Origin: Phycisphaerae bacterium
GTDB taxonomy: Bacteria > Planctomycetota > Phycisphaerae > UBA1845 > JAFGLZ01
DNA: 64,000 nt
Assembly: GCA_016927755.1 (NCBI GenBank)
Contig: JAFGLZ010000140.1
Location: 1-64,000, forward strand
Direction of reading: 5' to 3'
Shown: in pieces, positions 18,066 through 26,356 of the stretch
How positions within the stretch are numbered: the stretch's first letter is position 1
How the letters are laid out: every line of letters starts with the position of its first letter
Position numbers and translations under genes: made by a program
The notes under the pieces: generated by a model
Databases searched by the model: none
The model's input: the letters and a program-made list of their open reading frames with translations, nothing else
What the model was told of the DNA's origin: nothing

Positions 18066-19661
18066 ATGGTCGATACGTGTCTACTTGCCGCCGACAATGT
18101 CTTCGAGGGCTCGTCTCTCGCGGGTATCGACTACGTCATCGTCTTGGTATACATGCTGGGCGTCCTGGTGATCGGCTCGTACTTCGGGCGCTACGTCAAG
18201 TCGACGGGCGACTTCTTCTTGGCGGGCAAGGCGCTGCCGTTCTGGGCGATCGGGATGTCGATCGTCGTGAGCGACATTGGGGCGATCGACTTCGTCTCGG
18301 GTGCGGGGGGTGCTTACCGGTACGGCATCGCGCAGGCGAACTTCGACTGGATCGGCTCGCTGCCGGCGGCGGCGATCGCGGCGCTGGTCTTCATACCCTA
18401 CTACTGGCGCGCGGGGGTCTACACGATTCCCGAGTTCCTGGGTCGACGCTACAACTCGGCGGTTCAGATCATCGAGGCGATCCTGTGGCTGGGGTTCCTG
18501 ATCTCGATGCTGGGCGTGATGCTGTGGGCGACGGCCGTGATGATGAAGACGGTGCTCGGCTGGAGCGTGTACCGTTCGATCTGGACGACGGTGATCGTGG
18601 TGGGGATCTACACGGTCTCTGGCGGGCTAGCGGCGGTCGTGATGACGGACGTGATCCAGATGGTGATCATGTTCATCGGGGCGGGCGCGCTGCTGGTGTT
18701 GTCGTTCGCGAAGGCGGGGGGTTGGGCGGGCGTGATCCACAAGGTTCAGGGGCTCGGGCCCGAGTTCCAGAAGCATTTCACGCTGCTGTTGCCGCACGGC
18801 GATCCGACGCCTTATCCATGGACGGGGATCGTGTTCGGCCTGGGCATCGTGCTGTCGACGGCCTACTTCGTGGGCAACCAGGCGGTGGTGCAGCGGGCGC
18901 TGGGCGCGCGGAGCGAGTGGGACGCCAAGGCGGGCATGCTTTTCGCCGGCTTCCTGAAGCTTTTCATCCCGGTGCTCGTGATCATTCCCGGTCTGGCGGC
19001 GCTGGCGGCGTATCCGGGGCTGGAGAACCCGGACGAGGCGGTGCCGATGCTCATCCGCGACGTCCTTCCGGCCGGGCTGAAGGGTCTGATGTTCGCGGCG
19101 TTCTTCGCGGCGTTGATGTCGAGCGTCGATTCGTACCTGAACTCGTGCTCGACGGTTTTCATGTCGGACGTGTACGGGAAGATATACGAGCACGTGAAAG
19201 GCGAGCCGCTTCCGCCGCACCACGGCCTGGTGCTCGGGCGGGTTTTGACGGCGATCCTGATCATCGCGGCGGGGCTCTTTGCGCCGGTGACCGAGAAGTT
19301 CCCGACGATCTACGTGGCGATACAAACATTGCTGTCGTACATCCAGGGCCCAACGCTGGCGATCCTGCTGTTGGGGATTCTCTGGCGGCGGACGACGCAG
19401 TGGGGCGGTCTGGCGGGGCTCGTGCTCGGGGTGTGCATGACGATGTCCCTGACGGTGATGGGCGCGGAGATCTTCCCCTCGGATGAGCCGTTCCTTTTCG
19501 TGTCGTTCTGGTCGTTCGTGTTCTCAATGGTCGTGACGGTGGTCGTGAGCCTTCTGACGCCGCGGGAGCCGGAGGAGAAGATACGGAGCTTGGTGTTCTC
19601 ACAGGTCCTCCATGACGAGGAGGTCCAGTCGGCGCTGCAAGATCGGGTGAATGGATCATGA
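18066..19661 (+). CDS. Sodium:solute symporter (SSS family)
   Basis: 531 residues from ATG 18066; GTG 18060 is possible. About 13 hydrophobic segments are visible. The first loop region GSYFGRYVKSTGDFFLAGKALPFWAIG and the following IVVSDIGAIDFVSGAGGAYRYG are typical of the SSS/SGLT family, as is AFFAALMSSVDSYLNSCST near the sodium site. It should import a small solute (sugar, amino acid or carboxylate) with Na+ across the cytoplasmic membrane; the substrate cannot be told. TTGACC at 17975 with GATATC 15 bp downstream is a possible promoter. The stop overlaps the ATG of a tiny membrane protein, so they form an operon. Confidence 0.9.
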   Translation: MVDTCLLAADNVFEGSSLAGIDYVIVLVYMLGVLVIGSYFGRYVKSTGDFFLAGKALPFWAIGMSIVVSDIGAIDFVSGAGGAYRYGIAQANFDWIGSLPAAAIAALVFIPYYWRAGVYTIPEFLGRRYNSAVQIIEAILWLGFLISMLGVMLWATAVMMKTVLGWSVYRSIWTTVIVVGIYTVSGGLAAVVMTDVIQMVIMFIGAGALLVLSFAKAGGWAGVIHKVQGLGPEFQKHFTLLLPHGDPTPYPWTGIVFGLGIVLSTAYFVGNQAVVQRALGARSEWDAKAGMLFAGFLKLFIPVLVIIPGLAALAAYPGLENPDEAVPMLIRDVLPAGLKGLMFAAFFAALMSSVDSYLNSCSTVFMSDVYGKIYEHVKGEPLPPHHGLVLGRVLTAILIIAAGLFAPVTEKFPTIYVAIQTLLSYIQGPTLAILLLGILWRRTTQWGGLAGLVLGVCMTMSLTVMGAEIFPSDEPFLFVSFWSFVFSMVVTVVVSLLTPREPEEKIRSLVFSQVLHDEEVQSALQDRVNGS

Positions 19662-19939
19662 TTCGCTTGTGGCAGGCATTCGGTGACTGGATGCGGGCTC
19701 ACATCGCGCCGAGTCTCAAGGCGACACTGGCGCCGCTGGACGCCTGGATCAACACGCTGCCAAGCTGGATGGGCACGGTTTGCGCGGTGGGGTTGTTCGT
19801 GGTGGCGGGGCTGGTGCTCTCGACGTTGAGCCGGAGCTACATCTATCTTGGCGCGCCGGACCAGGCGAGGTGGCGTGATCTTCGGATTTGGACGTGGCTC
19901 GTTCTGCTACCGTACATCATTATCTACATCGTATTCTGA
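19658..19939 (+). CDS. Small two-helix membrane protein in symporter operon
   Basis: 93 residues. Its ATG overlaps the symporter stop (ATGA), implying coupled translation. An amphipathic N-terminal part is followed by two hydrophobic segments (about residues 39-57 and 77-93), the second at the very C terminus (WLVLLPYIIIYIVF). There is no known domain. It may be an accessory subunit of the symporter, which is inference from overlap and size. Confidence 0.7.
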   Translation: MIRLWQAFGDWMRAHIAPSLKATLAPLDAWINTLPSWMGTVCAVGLFVVAGLVLSTLSRSYIYLGAPDQARWRDLRIWTWLVLLPYIIIYIVF

Positions 19940-19966
19940 CCCCATCGGGTCACGCTGGGAACCGAC

Positions 19967-20254
19967 ATGGCGGACGAGAACGTGAAATCCAAGACGCTTG
20001 GCCACGCGGGGAGCGGGGCGGAGGGCCCGACGTTCGCCAACCACGATCCGGCCTCTCACCGCAGGCGGGACGCGGAGGCGATGACGATCATCGGGGGCTT
20101 TCTGGCGATCCTGGCGGCGTTGGTCTTGATCGGCGTGGTCTGGAACGACGAAGGGCTGAGTCTGAGGGTGGGGATCGGCGCGGGCGCGCTCTTGATGGCG
20201 GTCGGGCTGGGGGGCGTGTTTCTGGGGATGCGGCTTCGGCGCGTTCGGGACTAG
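19967..20254 (+). CDS. Small membrane protein, third gene of symporter operon
   Basis: 95 residues with a polar 40-residue N terminus (ending HRRRDAEA), then two hydrophobic segments at about residues 41-60 and 67-86, and a basic end (RLRRVRD). It starts 27 bp after the preceding gene on the same strand. No family was recognised. Likely co-expressed with the SSS symporter; function unknown. Confidence 0.65.
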   Translation: MADENVKSKTLGHAGSGAEGPTFANHDPASHRRRDAEAMTIIGGFLAILAALVLIGVVWNDEGLSLRVGIGAGALLMAVGLGGVFLGMRLRRVRD

Positions 20255-20340
20255 GGCCGTTTCCGGTGGGCGCGTTTCGCGTCGCTTTTCGGCTGGCATG
20301 CTTCTGTGTTAGATAGTCGTTCGGACATGGCACGAAGCAC

Positions 20341-20428
20341 GGGTCCGCGGAACGCTGCGCTGGTTCAGAGCGGTGCGTCCCGCTATCTCGCGGCTTTTTC
20401 AGTCGGAATGGTGTTCCCGCGCGGACCC
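20341..20428. other. Possible structured element (long-range stem)
   Basis: GGGTCCGCGGAAC at 20341-20353 can pair with GTTCCCGCGCGGACCC at 20413-20428 with a small bulge, and CCGC/GCGG pairs inside. The ends could be mistaken for a tRNA acceptor stem, but no T-arm or anticodon arm fits. A 43-residue reading frame (ATG 20327 to TGA 20458) runs across it. It could be a 5'-UTR structure of the next gene or just a palindromic repeat. Confidence 0.25.
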
Positions 20429-20485
20429 ATGCCACCCTCGGCGGCGCCGGCCGACTGAGAGGGGCACGGGCGAGGATGAGGCCTG

Positions 20486-21091
20486 GTGATCTGCATCGAG
20501 CCGGTCGTCGATGAGCGGGCCGCTCGCCGGCGAATCGAGCGGAAGCGTCTTGCCCGCCTGCGGCGGTTACTGGGGCGCGTTCTACGGGTCGGCGGCGCCT
20601 GCGCGGACGAGGACATCTCACCGGCGGCGTCTTCCCGCTTTCGTCGGTCGCTGCCGTATCTCGAGCTGGTTCGTCTTCCTTACCACCACTTGGTTTTCGA
20701 GGCCGCAACTCGCGGGGTGACGCGCGAGGCCCACGTGCTGGTCGGGGGCTGCGACGGGCAGTTTACGTTGATGGACATGTCGAGCCTGCGTCTGGGCGAG
20801 TTGAGCGAGGTCGAGACGTTCGGTGCGACGATCGACGAGGGCCAGGCCGTTCAGCTTGCCAGAAGCGGATTGGTGGCGGCGGTTCTGCGGAGCCCTGGCT
20901 GGGGGGGTAAGCCGAGGATCGGCGAGTTGATGGGGTCTGAGGTCGTGCAATACCCCTTCTGGGTGTACTACCACGAGCGTCGGGCGGGTCGGCTGGACAT
21001 CAAGGTGTTGGACGCGGTGACGGGCAAGCTGCCGGGTCCGAAGGTGAAGGGGTCGATTCTTCAGGCGTTCGTTCGGGCGCGGGACGGGTGA
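20486..21091 (+). CDS. Conserved-looking cytoplasmic protein, unknown function
   Basis: 201 residues from GTG 20486, preceded by GAGGATGAGG. The N terminus is very basic and probably helical (ERKRLARLRRLLGRVLR), followed by a mixed alpha/beta part with VQYPFWVYYHERRAGRLDIKVLDAVTGKL near the end. No signal peptide or membrane segment was seen. The composition and codon pattern look coding. I do not recognise the family. It converges on a pseudopilin gene, with a palindromic repeat between them. Confidence 0.6.
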   Translation: MICIEPVVDERAARRRIERKRLARLRRLLGRVLRVGGACADEDISPAASSRFRRSLPYLELVRLPYHHLVFEAATRGVTREAHVLVGGCDGQFTLMDMSSLRLGELSEVETFGATIDEGQAVQLARSGLVAAVLRSPGWGGKPRIGELMGSEVVQYPFWVYYHERRAGRLDIKVLDAVTGKLPGPKVKGSILQAFVRARDG

Positions 21092-21110
21092 CGGGGGCTA
21101 TCCAAAGCGG

Positions 21111-21146
21111 CGTCGAGCCCCAACGGGGCAGGCCGCCCGCACTCCA
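21111..21146 (-). repeat. Copy B of the GGAGTGCGGGCGGCCTGCC repeat
   Basis: The minus-strand reading starts TGGAGTGCGGGCGGCCTGCC and continues with CCGTTGGGGCTCGACG. A further GCCGCTTTGGAT extends it to about 21100, so the ends GCGGGCGGC and GCCGC can pair. It lies directly after the stop of the pseudopilin gene at 21149, the same position relative to a gene end as copies A and C. Confidence 0.8.
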
Positions 21147-21148
21147 TG

Positions 21149-21862
21149 TTATTTGAACATGGCTCGGGGCTGGCCGATAACCCACTCGCCGTGGCCGTCG
21201 AGGAAGAGGATGTTGAGCCCGCTCTTGTGCTTTCGGGTGTGGGGGAAGGGGGCTTGTTTTCTGAAGAAGTCGCTGAGGACCCAGTAGTCTCCGGGTCTGT
21301 CGTCCTGAAGCTCCGTGGGCGTCAACGTATCGGTGTCCTGCTCGAGCGGTTTCGGATCGCCCGTATTCCGCAGCCACCTCGGGCGGAAGGTGTCCATGTT
21401 CGGGTCGGGGTACTGGGTGTGGTTGGTGCTCCGCCAGTTGCTACGTTCTTCCATGGACCAGTAGAAGTAGCTGATATTGCCGACCTCGCGGTTCTCGTCG
21501 GTGTCGATGATCGAGGTGCTCTTGTTCTTGGGCGGGTAGTCCGTGGTGTTTTGGGCGTAAGGCTCGACCGCGTGGGCTTGGGGGCAGTACATCGCGTTGA
21601 CGAGCCCGCCCTTGTAGGCGTCCAAGGCCTCGATCAGCTCGTCGTGGGGGTTGACCTCGGTGTCCACGAGCGGGTACCAGCCGTTGCGCTCGTTGGCATA
21701 GATTTCGATGGCCAGGTGGATCTGGTGCATATTGCTGCGGCATGAGACCTCATAAGCCTGGGCCCGCGCGAACTTGAGCGATGGGATCAGGATCGCGATC
21801 AGCATCGCGATGATGGCAACGACGACGAGCAGCTCGATCAGCGTGAATGCTCTTCTGCACAT
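21149..21862 (-). CDS. Pseudopilin-like protein with H-X9-DG motif
   Basis: 237 residues. The leader MCRRA, with cleavage before or at [22 protein letters not shown], lacks the usual Gly at -1 (Ala instead), which the prepilin peptidase tolerates in some cases. KHKSGLNILFLDGHGEWV near the C terminus fits H-X9-DG exactly. No neighbouring pilus genes. It is alone on the minus strand between two plus-strand genes. Probably membrane/envelope; role unknown. Confidence 0.83.
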   Translation of the reverse strand: MCRRAFTLIELLVVVAIIAMLIAILIPSLKFARAQAYEVSCRSNMHQIHLAIEIYANERNGWYPLVDTEVNPHDELIEALDAYKGGLVNAMYCPQAHAVEPYAQNTTDYPPKNKSTSIIDTDENREVGNISYFYWSMEERSNWRSTNHTQYPDPNMDTFRPRWLRNTGDPKPLEQDTDTLTPTELQDDRPGDYWVLSDFFRKQAPFPHTRKHKSGLNILFLDGHGEWVIGQPRAMFK

Positions 21863-22012
21863 GATGTCGCCTCTCTGTCACGGACGGCACTTGTTCAGAC
21901 TGGCACTCGGCGAAGCAGATTGGGCAAGTTGTGCTCGAACATGGTACCGATGCATTCGGGGCATGGAAACCCCTTCGATAAGAACGCTGCGCCCCATCGG
22001 CGTCGTTTCGTC

Positions 22013-22042
22013 TTGAACCCGACGGCGAGGTGGGAATACGAT
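22013..22042 (+). promoter_or_regulatory. Sigma70-like promoter before methyltransferase gene
   Basis: TTGAAC at 22013-22018 and TACGAT at 22037-22042 with an 18-bp spacer. This would give a leader of about 80 bases before ATG 22130. Confidence 0.4.
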
Positions 22043-22129
22043 GCGGGTGCAAGGGCGGCGGTGCGCGGTTTCTGGGGCGGTTCTCGCCAGTCCACGTCAT
22101 CTTGTGTGGCTTGGAGATGGGCCCTATCG

Positions 22130-22894
22130 ATGCGATGGTGGCAGCGCTATTTCGGGAGCGACGACTACCTCTTGCTGGAGGGTCGCCCCACCTCCGAGTC
22201 GGCGGATCAGTTCGCCTCGGTCGTGTGCCGGTTGTTGAGGCTCGGGCCGGGGAGCCGCGTTCTGGACGCCGGCTGCGGGCTCGGTTATTACTCGGCGGCG
22301 CTGGCCCGAAGGGGGTGCGTCGTCACGGCGATCGACGCGCTCGAATACATGGTCGATCACTGCGGGCGTCTGGGCGCGGGCCAGGCCAATCTCATCGTGG
22401 AGCAGATCGACTTTCACGAGATGTCGTTTCGCGGGGTGTTTGACGCGGTGATCTGCGCGGGTCACTCGCTCGGGTACGGCACTCGGGACGAGGACGTCCG
22501 GGCGTTGGGGCGGTTCGCGGAGTCGCTGGCTCCCGGGGGCGCGGTGCTGGTGGAGCTGCACAACCCCCCGTGGTACGTCGAGCACGTGGCGGGCAGGACG
22601 TGGTGGGAGGAGGACTCGGCGTTCGTCCTGACGGACATTTCGTTCGACGAGGACGGGCGGCGGATGGTCACGCGGGACGTCATCGTCCCGCGCGACGGCT
22701 CGCCCGCGAGGGAGTACGCGATGTCGTTGCGTCAGTATGAGCCGCCGGAGATCGGGGCGATTCTGGCCGGCTTGGGTTTGACGCAGATCGCGTTTTTCGG
22801 CGACAACCGAGCCCAGGCCGCCGGGCCGACGTATCGTCCCGGGGCGCTTAGCGACGAGTCGCAGGTGATGATCGTGACGGCGCGAAGGCCCTGA
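22130..22894 (+). CDS. Class I SAM-dependent methyltransferase
   Basis: 254 residues from ATG 22130 (MRWWQRYFGSDDYLLLEG); upstream in-frame starts add low-complexity sequence and were not used. Motif I VLDAGCGLGYYSAALARRG is at about residues 42-60, followed by the acidic residue in VTAIDALEYM. FDAVICAGHSLGYGT and LAPGGAVLVELHNP complete the Rossmann methyltransferase pattern. The substrate is unknown; the layout resembles small-molecule methyltransferases. It lies 47 bp upstream of a hydrolase gene on the same strand, possibly in an operon. Confidence 0.85.
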   Translation: MRWWQRYFGSDDYLLLEGRPTSESADQFASVVCRLLRLGPGSRVLDAGCGLGYYSAALARRGCVVTAIDALEYMVDHCGRLGAGQANLIVEQIDFHEMSFRGVFDAVICAGHSLGYGTRDEDVRALGRFAESLAPGGAVLVELHNPPWYVEHVAGRTWWEEDSAFVLTDISFDEDGRRMVTRDVIVPRDGSPAREYAMSLRQYEPPEIGAILAGLGLTQIAFFGDNRAQAAGPTYRPGALSDESQVMIVTARRP

Positions 22895-22941
22895 CTGGCG
22901 CGCTGACACCGCTTCGACGCTCTGATGGAGGAGTCGTATCG

Positions 22942-23841
22942 ATGAACGTCTTCGGACTTGCGCTGTGGATCGTGGCCTTGGGTCTGGGGGGCCAGAGCCC
23001 CGAGACTCGTCCTTGCCCCGATCGGGCGACGACGGGCACGTTCACGCTGTGGCAGCTTCCGGCGCAGACGCACTCTCAGATCATGTCTTACGTCGTTCGC
23101 ACGGAGCGAGGGAATCTCATCGTCCTTGACGGGGGCGTGTCCGAGGACGCGCCGTATCTGAAGGAATTCCTCTCGCAACGAGGTGGCAAGGTGGCGGCGT
23201 GGTTCCTGACACACCCGCATGCCGACCACGTTCTCGCGTTCATGGACATCCTGGCCGCTCCGGGTCCGATCGAGATCGGCAAGGTCTACGCGTCCCTGCC
23301 TGACGAGGCATGGATTGGGAAGCACTGCCACAAGGTCGAGATTTGGGTCTACCAGAGGCTCGCCGGCGCGCTCAAGAGCGCCAAGCGTGCGGTTATCGAG
23401 CCGCGTCTTGGGGACGATCTCGATATCGACGGGATTCGCATCGAGGTGTTGGGCGTGAAGAATCCGGAGATTCACGGCAACGCGATCAATAACTCAAGCA
23501 TGGTGCTGCGGTTCTCGGATCGGAGGAAGTCGGTGTTGTTCCTGGCCGATCTGGGGGCCGAGGGCGGCGATAAGCTGCTCGCCAGCGCGTATCGGGCGCG
23601 TCTTGCGTCGGACTACGTGCAGATGGCCCACCACGGTCAGCGGGGCGTGAGCGAGGCGTTCTACAAGGTCGTCAGCCCGAGGTACTGCCTCTGGCCCACG
23701 CCGAAATGGCTCTGGGAAAACGACAAGGGTCAGGGCAAGGGCTCCGGCTCGTGGGAGACGCTCACGGTTCGGGCCTGGATGGACAAGCTCGACATCAAGC
23801 GTCACTACGTGATGTTCGAGGGGCTGCACCGGATCGACTGA
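22942..23841 (+). CDS. Secreted metallo-beta-lactamase-fold hydrolase
   Basis: 299 residues. GGAGGAG 8 bases before ATG 22942 fixes the start. A short hydrophobic N terminus (FGLALWIVALGLGG) suggests export. The metal site motif THPHADHVLAF (HxHxDH) is at about residues 92-102, with LFLADLGAEGG and MAHHGQRGVSEAFYK providing the later ligands. This last block resembles the ComEC-type MBL domain. It probably hydrolyses a phosphoester or similar bond outside the cytoplasm; the substrate is unknown. Confidence 0.85.
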   Translation: MNVFGLALWIVALGLGGQSPETRPCPDRATTGTFTLWQLPAQTHSQIMSYVVRTERGNLIVLDGGVSEDAPYLKEFLSQRGGKVAAWFLTHPHADHVLAFMDILAAPGPIEIGKVYASLPDEAWIGKHCHKVEIWVYQRLAGALKSAKRAVIEPRLGDDLDIDGIRIEVLGVKNPEIHGNAINNSSMVLRFSDRRKSVLFLADLGAEGGDKLLASAYRARLASDYVQMAHHGQRGVSEAFYKVVSPRYCLWPTPKWLWENDKGQGKGSGSWETLTVRAWMDKLDIKRHYVMFEGLHRID

Positions 23842-23906
23842 GCAGCCCGCGGACGTCAGTAGTCGAGCGTCAGGATCCGGCCTTTGGTGAAGTTGAAGAA
23901 GACGTC

Positions 23907-24956
23907 CTAGTCCCCCGCCAGCAGGCGGATGAACTTCTGCGCGCGATGGGTTTTGCTGTTGTCGGCGACGTCGCCGAGGTAGAGATCGCCCTTGGCGTCG
24001 ACGGCGATGGCGTGGATCCAATCGATCTCGCCGGGTTTCAGGTTGTCGGGGTCGGCCAGCGGAAACGTCCACAGCTCGAGGACGCGGCCGGTCGTGTCGA
24101 GCTTCATGACGAGCTGGTCGGTGGGCGGGTTGCCGAGGTTGCCGTGGGCGCCCCAGCGTTTTGGGGACGACCCGCAGACGTAGACTTCGTCCTTGGGCGT
24201 GATCCAGATACCCCACGGGTTGCAGAGGTTGCGCCACTGGCCGAGGGATTTGCCGCTCTGGTCGAAGATTTGGATGCGGCAGTTGTTTCGTTCGCCGACA
24301 TAGAGTCGCCCTTTCGAGTCGATCGCGATCGCGTGCGGCTGGCTGAGCTGGCCGGTCTTGACGCCGAGGGTTCCCCATGTGTTGACGAACCGGCCTTGGG
24401 CGTCGAAGTGAACGACGCGGTTGTTGCCATAGCCGTCGGTGACGAAGACGTCGCCGGCGGGGGTGACGACGGCGGCGGTCGGCATGTTGAAGTGTTTGGC
24501 GTCGTCGCCGCGCTCGTTGAGCGTGCCCAGCGTCAGGAGGAGGTCGCCCTTTGGGGAGAACTTCTGGACGACCTGATTGCCGTAATCGGTGATCCAGACG
24601 TCGCCCTTGGGGTCGATCGTGACGTGGTGCGGGTTCTTGAACTGGGGTTGGCTCCAGGCGAATAGGAACTTGCCGTCGGTGGCGTAGACGCGGACCTGGG
24701 GCTTGACGGCGTTGAGGGTCCAGACGCGGTCCTTGGCGTCGACGGCCAAGCCGGTGACGTATCGCCAGGCGCAGTCGGGCGACTTGGCGGGCCAAGTCGG
24801 ATCGGCCTGGTATCCGACGGCGAGGTTGATCTTGGGGTAACGGGAGGCCGGGGTCGCCTCGGGGGCGAGGCATCCGAGCACGGCGGCGGCGACAACGAGG
24901 CCCGAGCCGGTCGGCGAGAGAGACGGGATCGGGCAGGCATTCCGAAGAGCGTTCAT
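23907..24956 (-). CDS. Secreted NHL-repeat beta-propeller protein, with in-frame TAG near C terminus
   Basis: 349 residues to the first stop. ATG 24956 is supported by GGGAGAA 8-9 bases upstream and opens a signal peptide. Repeats such as GDVWITDYGNQVVQKFSPKG, GDVFVTDGYGNNRVVHFD and GRLYVGERNNCRIQIFDQSG are NHL blades (six-bladed propeller). The first stop is TAG 23909-23907, but the same frame continues as DVFFNFTKGRILTLDY and ends at TGA 23858-23856. That extension looks like the natural end of the last blade, so the TAG may be a nonsense mutation, a sequencing error or a readthrough site. Role unknown; NHL proteins bind proteins or lyase substrates. Confidence 0.82.
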   Translation of the reverse strand: MNALRNACPIPSLSPTGSGLVVAAAVLGCLAPEATPASRYPKINLAVGYQADPTWPAKSPDCAWRYVTGLAVDAKDRVWTLNAVKPQVRVYATDGKFLFAWSQPQFKNPHHVTIDPKGDVWITDYGNQVVQKFSPKGDLLLTLGTLNERGDDAKHFNMPTAAVVTPAGDVFVTDGYGNNRVVHFDAQGRFVNTWGTLGVKTGQLSQPHAIAIDSKGRLYVGERNNCRIQIFDQSGKSLGQWRNLCNPWGIWITPKDEVYVCGSSPKRWGAHGNLGNPPTDQLVMKLDTTGRVLELWTFPLADPDNLKPGEIDWIHAIAVDAKGDLYLGDVADNSKTHRAQKFIRLLAGD

Positions 24957-25003
24957 GTCGGTTCTCCCACACTCGCTGTGACAGGGTCGCCAGGCCCGTG
25001 TGG

Positions 25004-26209
25004 TCAGGTCGGTCCGGCGTCCTCCGACCGGACGTCGTACCATCGCAACCAGTGCCAGACGAAGAGTTCGGCGCGACGGACGACATCGAGGTTGATGTTC
25101 TCGACGGTATCCGAGGGTCGGTGCAGGTGGGGGATCCACCCCATCAGGTCGGCCCCGATGACGGCCAGCGTGGGCATTCCGGCGGCGACGCCGACGATGC
25201 CTTCGGTGTACGTGCCGCGGTAGACGCAGGGGCGGATGGCGGTCTGGGGGCGATCCGCGGCGACGGCCTGCGCCTGGGCGATCAGGCTGGGGTCGTACCG
25301 GCAGGTGACCAGGCGTTTCTCTTCCGTGAGGTAGCAGGGCCCGGCACATCCGACCTCGTCGACGACCAGGTAGGCGGCGTCTTCGAGCTCATCGGCCATG
25401 TCCGCGATGAGGGCGGAGGCGCCGTAGTTGCCCACCTCCTGGGCGCCGGTGGCCACGAGCCAGACTTCGGTTTGACTGGTCGGCTCGTCGCGGAGCCTCT
25501 GGGCGATCGACAGGAGGACGGCCACGCCGCTGGCGTTGTCGCAGGCGCCGGGGGAGTAGTCGGTCGTCTCGGCCTGGAGCGCGAGGAGTTGGAGGATCAT
25601 CGTGAGGCCCGCCGGCAAGAGGGCGATCCACCGGCAGGTCATGCCGATCTCACGGCTCGGCCCGGCGATCAGGACGACGAGGGCGAGGCCGGCCAGGAGG
25701 GCCGCGCTGCCGACGCCGGCGATGATCAGTCGGCGGAAGAGGCTGATCCATCCCCTTGATCTGTGAGCCAGCGGCGTGCGTTGGGTATCGATGTGGCTCG
25801 TGATGAGGATGCGGCGTTTCCGCTCGTGTCGGGGAGAGGCGATGGCCACGACGTTCTGGCTGGTTCCCTTGGGCAGGAGCCGGCGAAGGAGGTTGGGCTT
25901 CTGGCGCAGCTCTCGGATCGTCGAGGTGAGGATCACGATGGCGACGGTGGCGGTGACGGCGGCGGCCCAACGGGCGGGGACGGCGACGAGCAGCCCTGAG
26001 GCGACAAGGATGAGGCCGGAGGAGAGGGCCAGGGGCAGCCAGGCCGATCTGGCGGCGGCGAACGTCTGCCACATCGGCTCGTAGCCCAACTCGTGGAACC
26101 GATCGGTGACGTAGTTCGCGGCGATCTCCTCGCCGTCGGTGCACGCGGCCCTGGGGCCGATCTCCTCGGCCAGGACGGCGATGTCTCGGGTGAAGGTTTC
26201 CGAGCTCAT
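25004..26209 (-). CDS. Membrane-embedded M28-family metallopeptidase-like protein
   Basis: 401 residues. Metal ligands of the M28 aminopeptidase fold can be placed: His in SHIDTQ, Asp in GACDNASGVAVL, Glu in GAQEVGNYG, Asp/Glu in VDEVG and His in PHLHRPSDT. Four hydrophobic segments (two at about residues 57-95, two at about 160-210) are inserted in the domain, so it is a membrane protein. The residue before the metal-binding Glu is Gln in GAQEVG, where most active M28 enzymes have the general-base Glu (EE), so activity is uncertain. It is followed 47 bp later by the NHL gene on the same strand. Confidence 0.8.
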   Translation of the reverse strand: MSSETFTRDIAVLAEEIGPRAACTDGEEIAANYVTDRFHELGYEPMWQTFAAARSAWLPLALSSGLILVASGLLVAVPARWAAAVTATVAIVILTSTIRELRQKPNLLRRLLPKGTSQNVVAIASPRHERKRRILITSHIDTQRTPLAHRSRGWISLFRRLIIAGVGSAALLAGLALVVLIAGPSREIGMTCRWIALLPAGLTMILQLLALQAETTDYSPGACDNASGVAVLLSIAQRLRDEPTSQTEVWLVATGAQEVGNYGASALIADMADELEDAAYLVVDEVGCAGPCYLTEEKRLVTCRYDPSLIAQAQAVAADRPQTAIRPCVYRGTYTEGIVGVAAGMPTLAVIGADLMGWIPHLHRPSDTVENINLDVVRRAELFVWHWLRWYDVRSEDAGPT

Positions 26210-26320
26210 GCCCTTTCCATTGGGTCGCTGGGACGGGAAGGCGCGGGAACGACGCGTCCGGCGCGACGACTTGCCTCAGTCCGTTTCCCCTCAACCATCA
26301 AGGGGGGAGCCGGGGGGCAT

Positions 26321-26348
26321 TCTATACTCGGCCGCCGAGATGCGGCAA
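26321..26348 (-). promoter_or_regulatory. Sigma70-like promoter for the M28 gene
   Basis: On the minus strand, TTGCCG (26348-26343) and TATAGA (26326-26321) are separated by 16 bp. Transcription would start near 26314, about 105 bases before ATG 26209. It lies just past the stop of the upstream ferredoxin gene. Confidence 0.5.
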
Positions 26349-26356
26349 GGCGGCGG

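Noticed and set aside
20341-20429. A tRNA or SRP RNA, suggested by GGGTCCG...CGGACCC+A ends 88 bases apart
   Set aside because: No T-arm with GTTCRANNC, no anticodon arm, and no GGAAGGAAGCAGC-like SRP motif.
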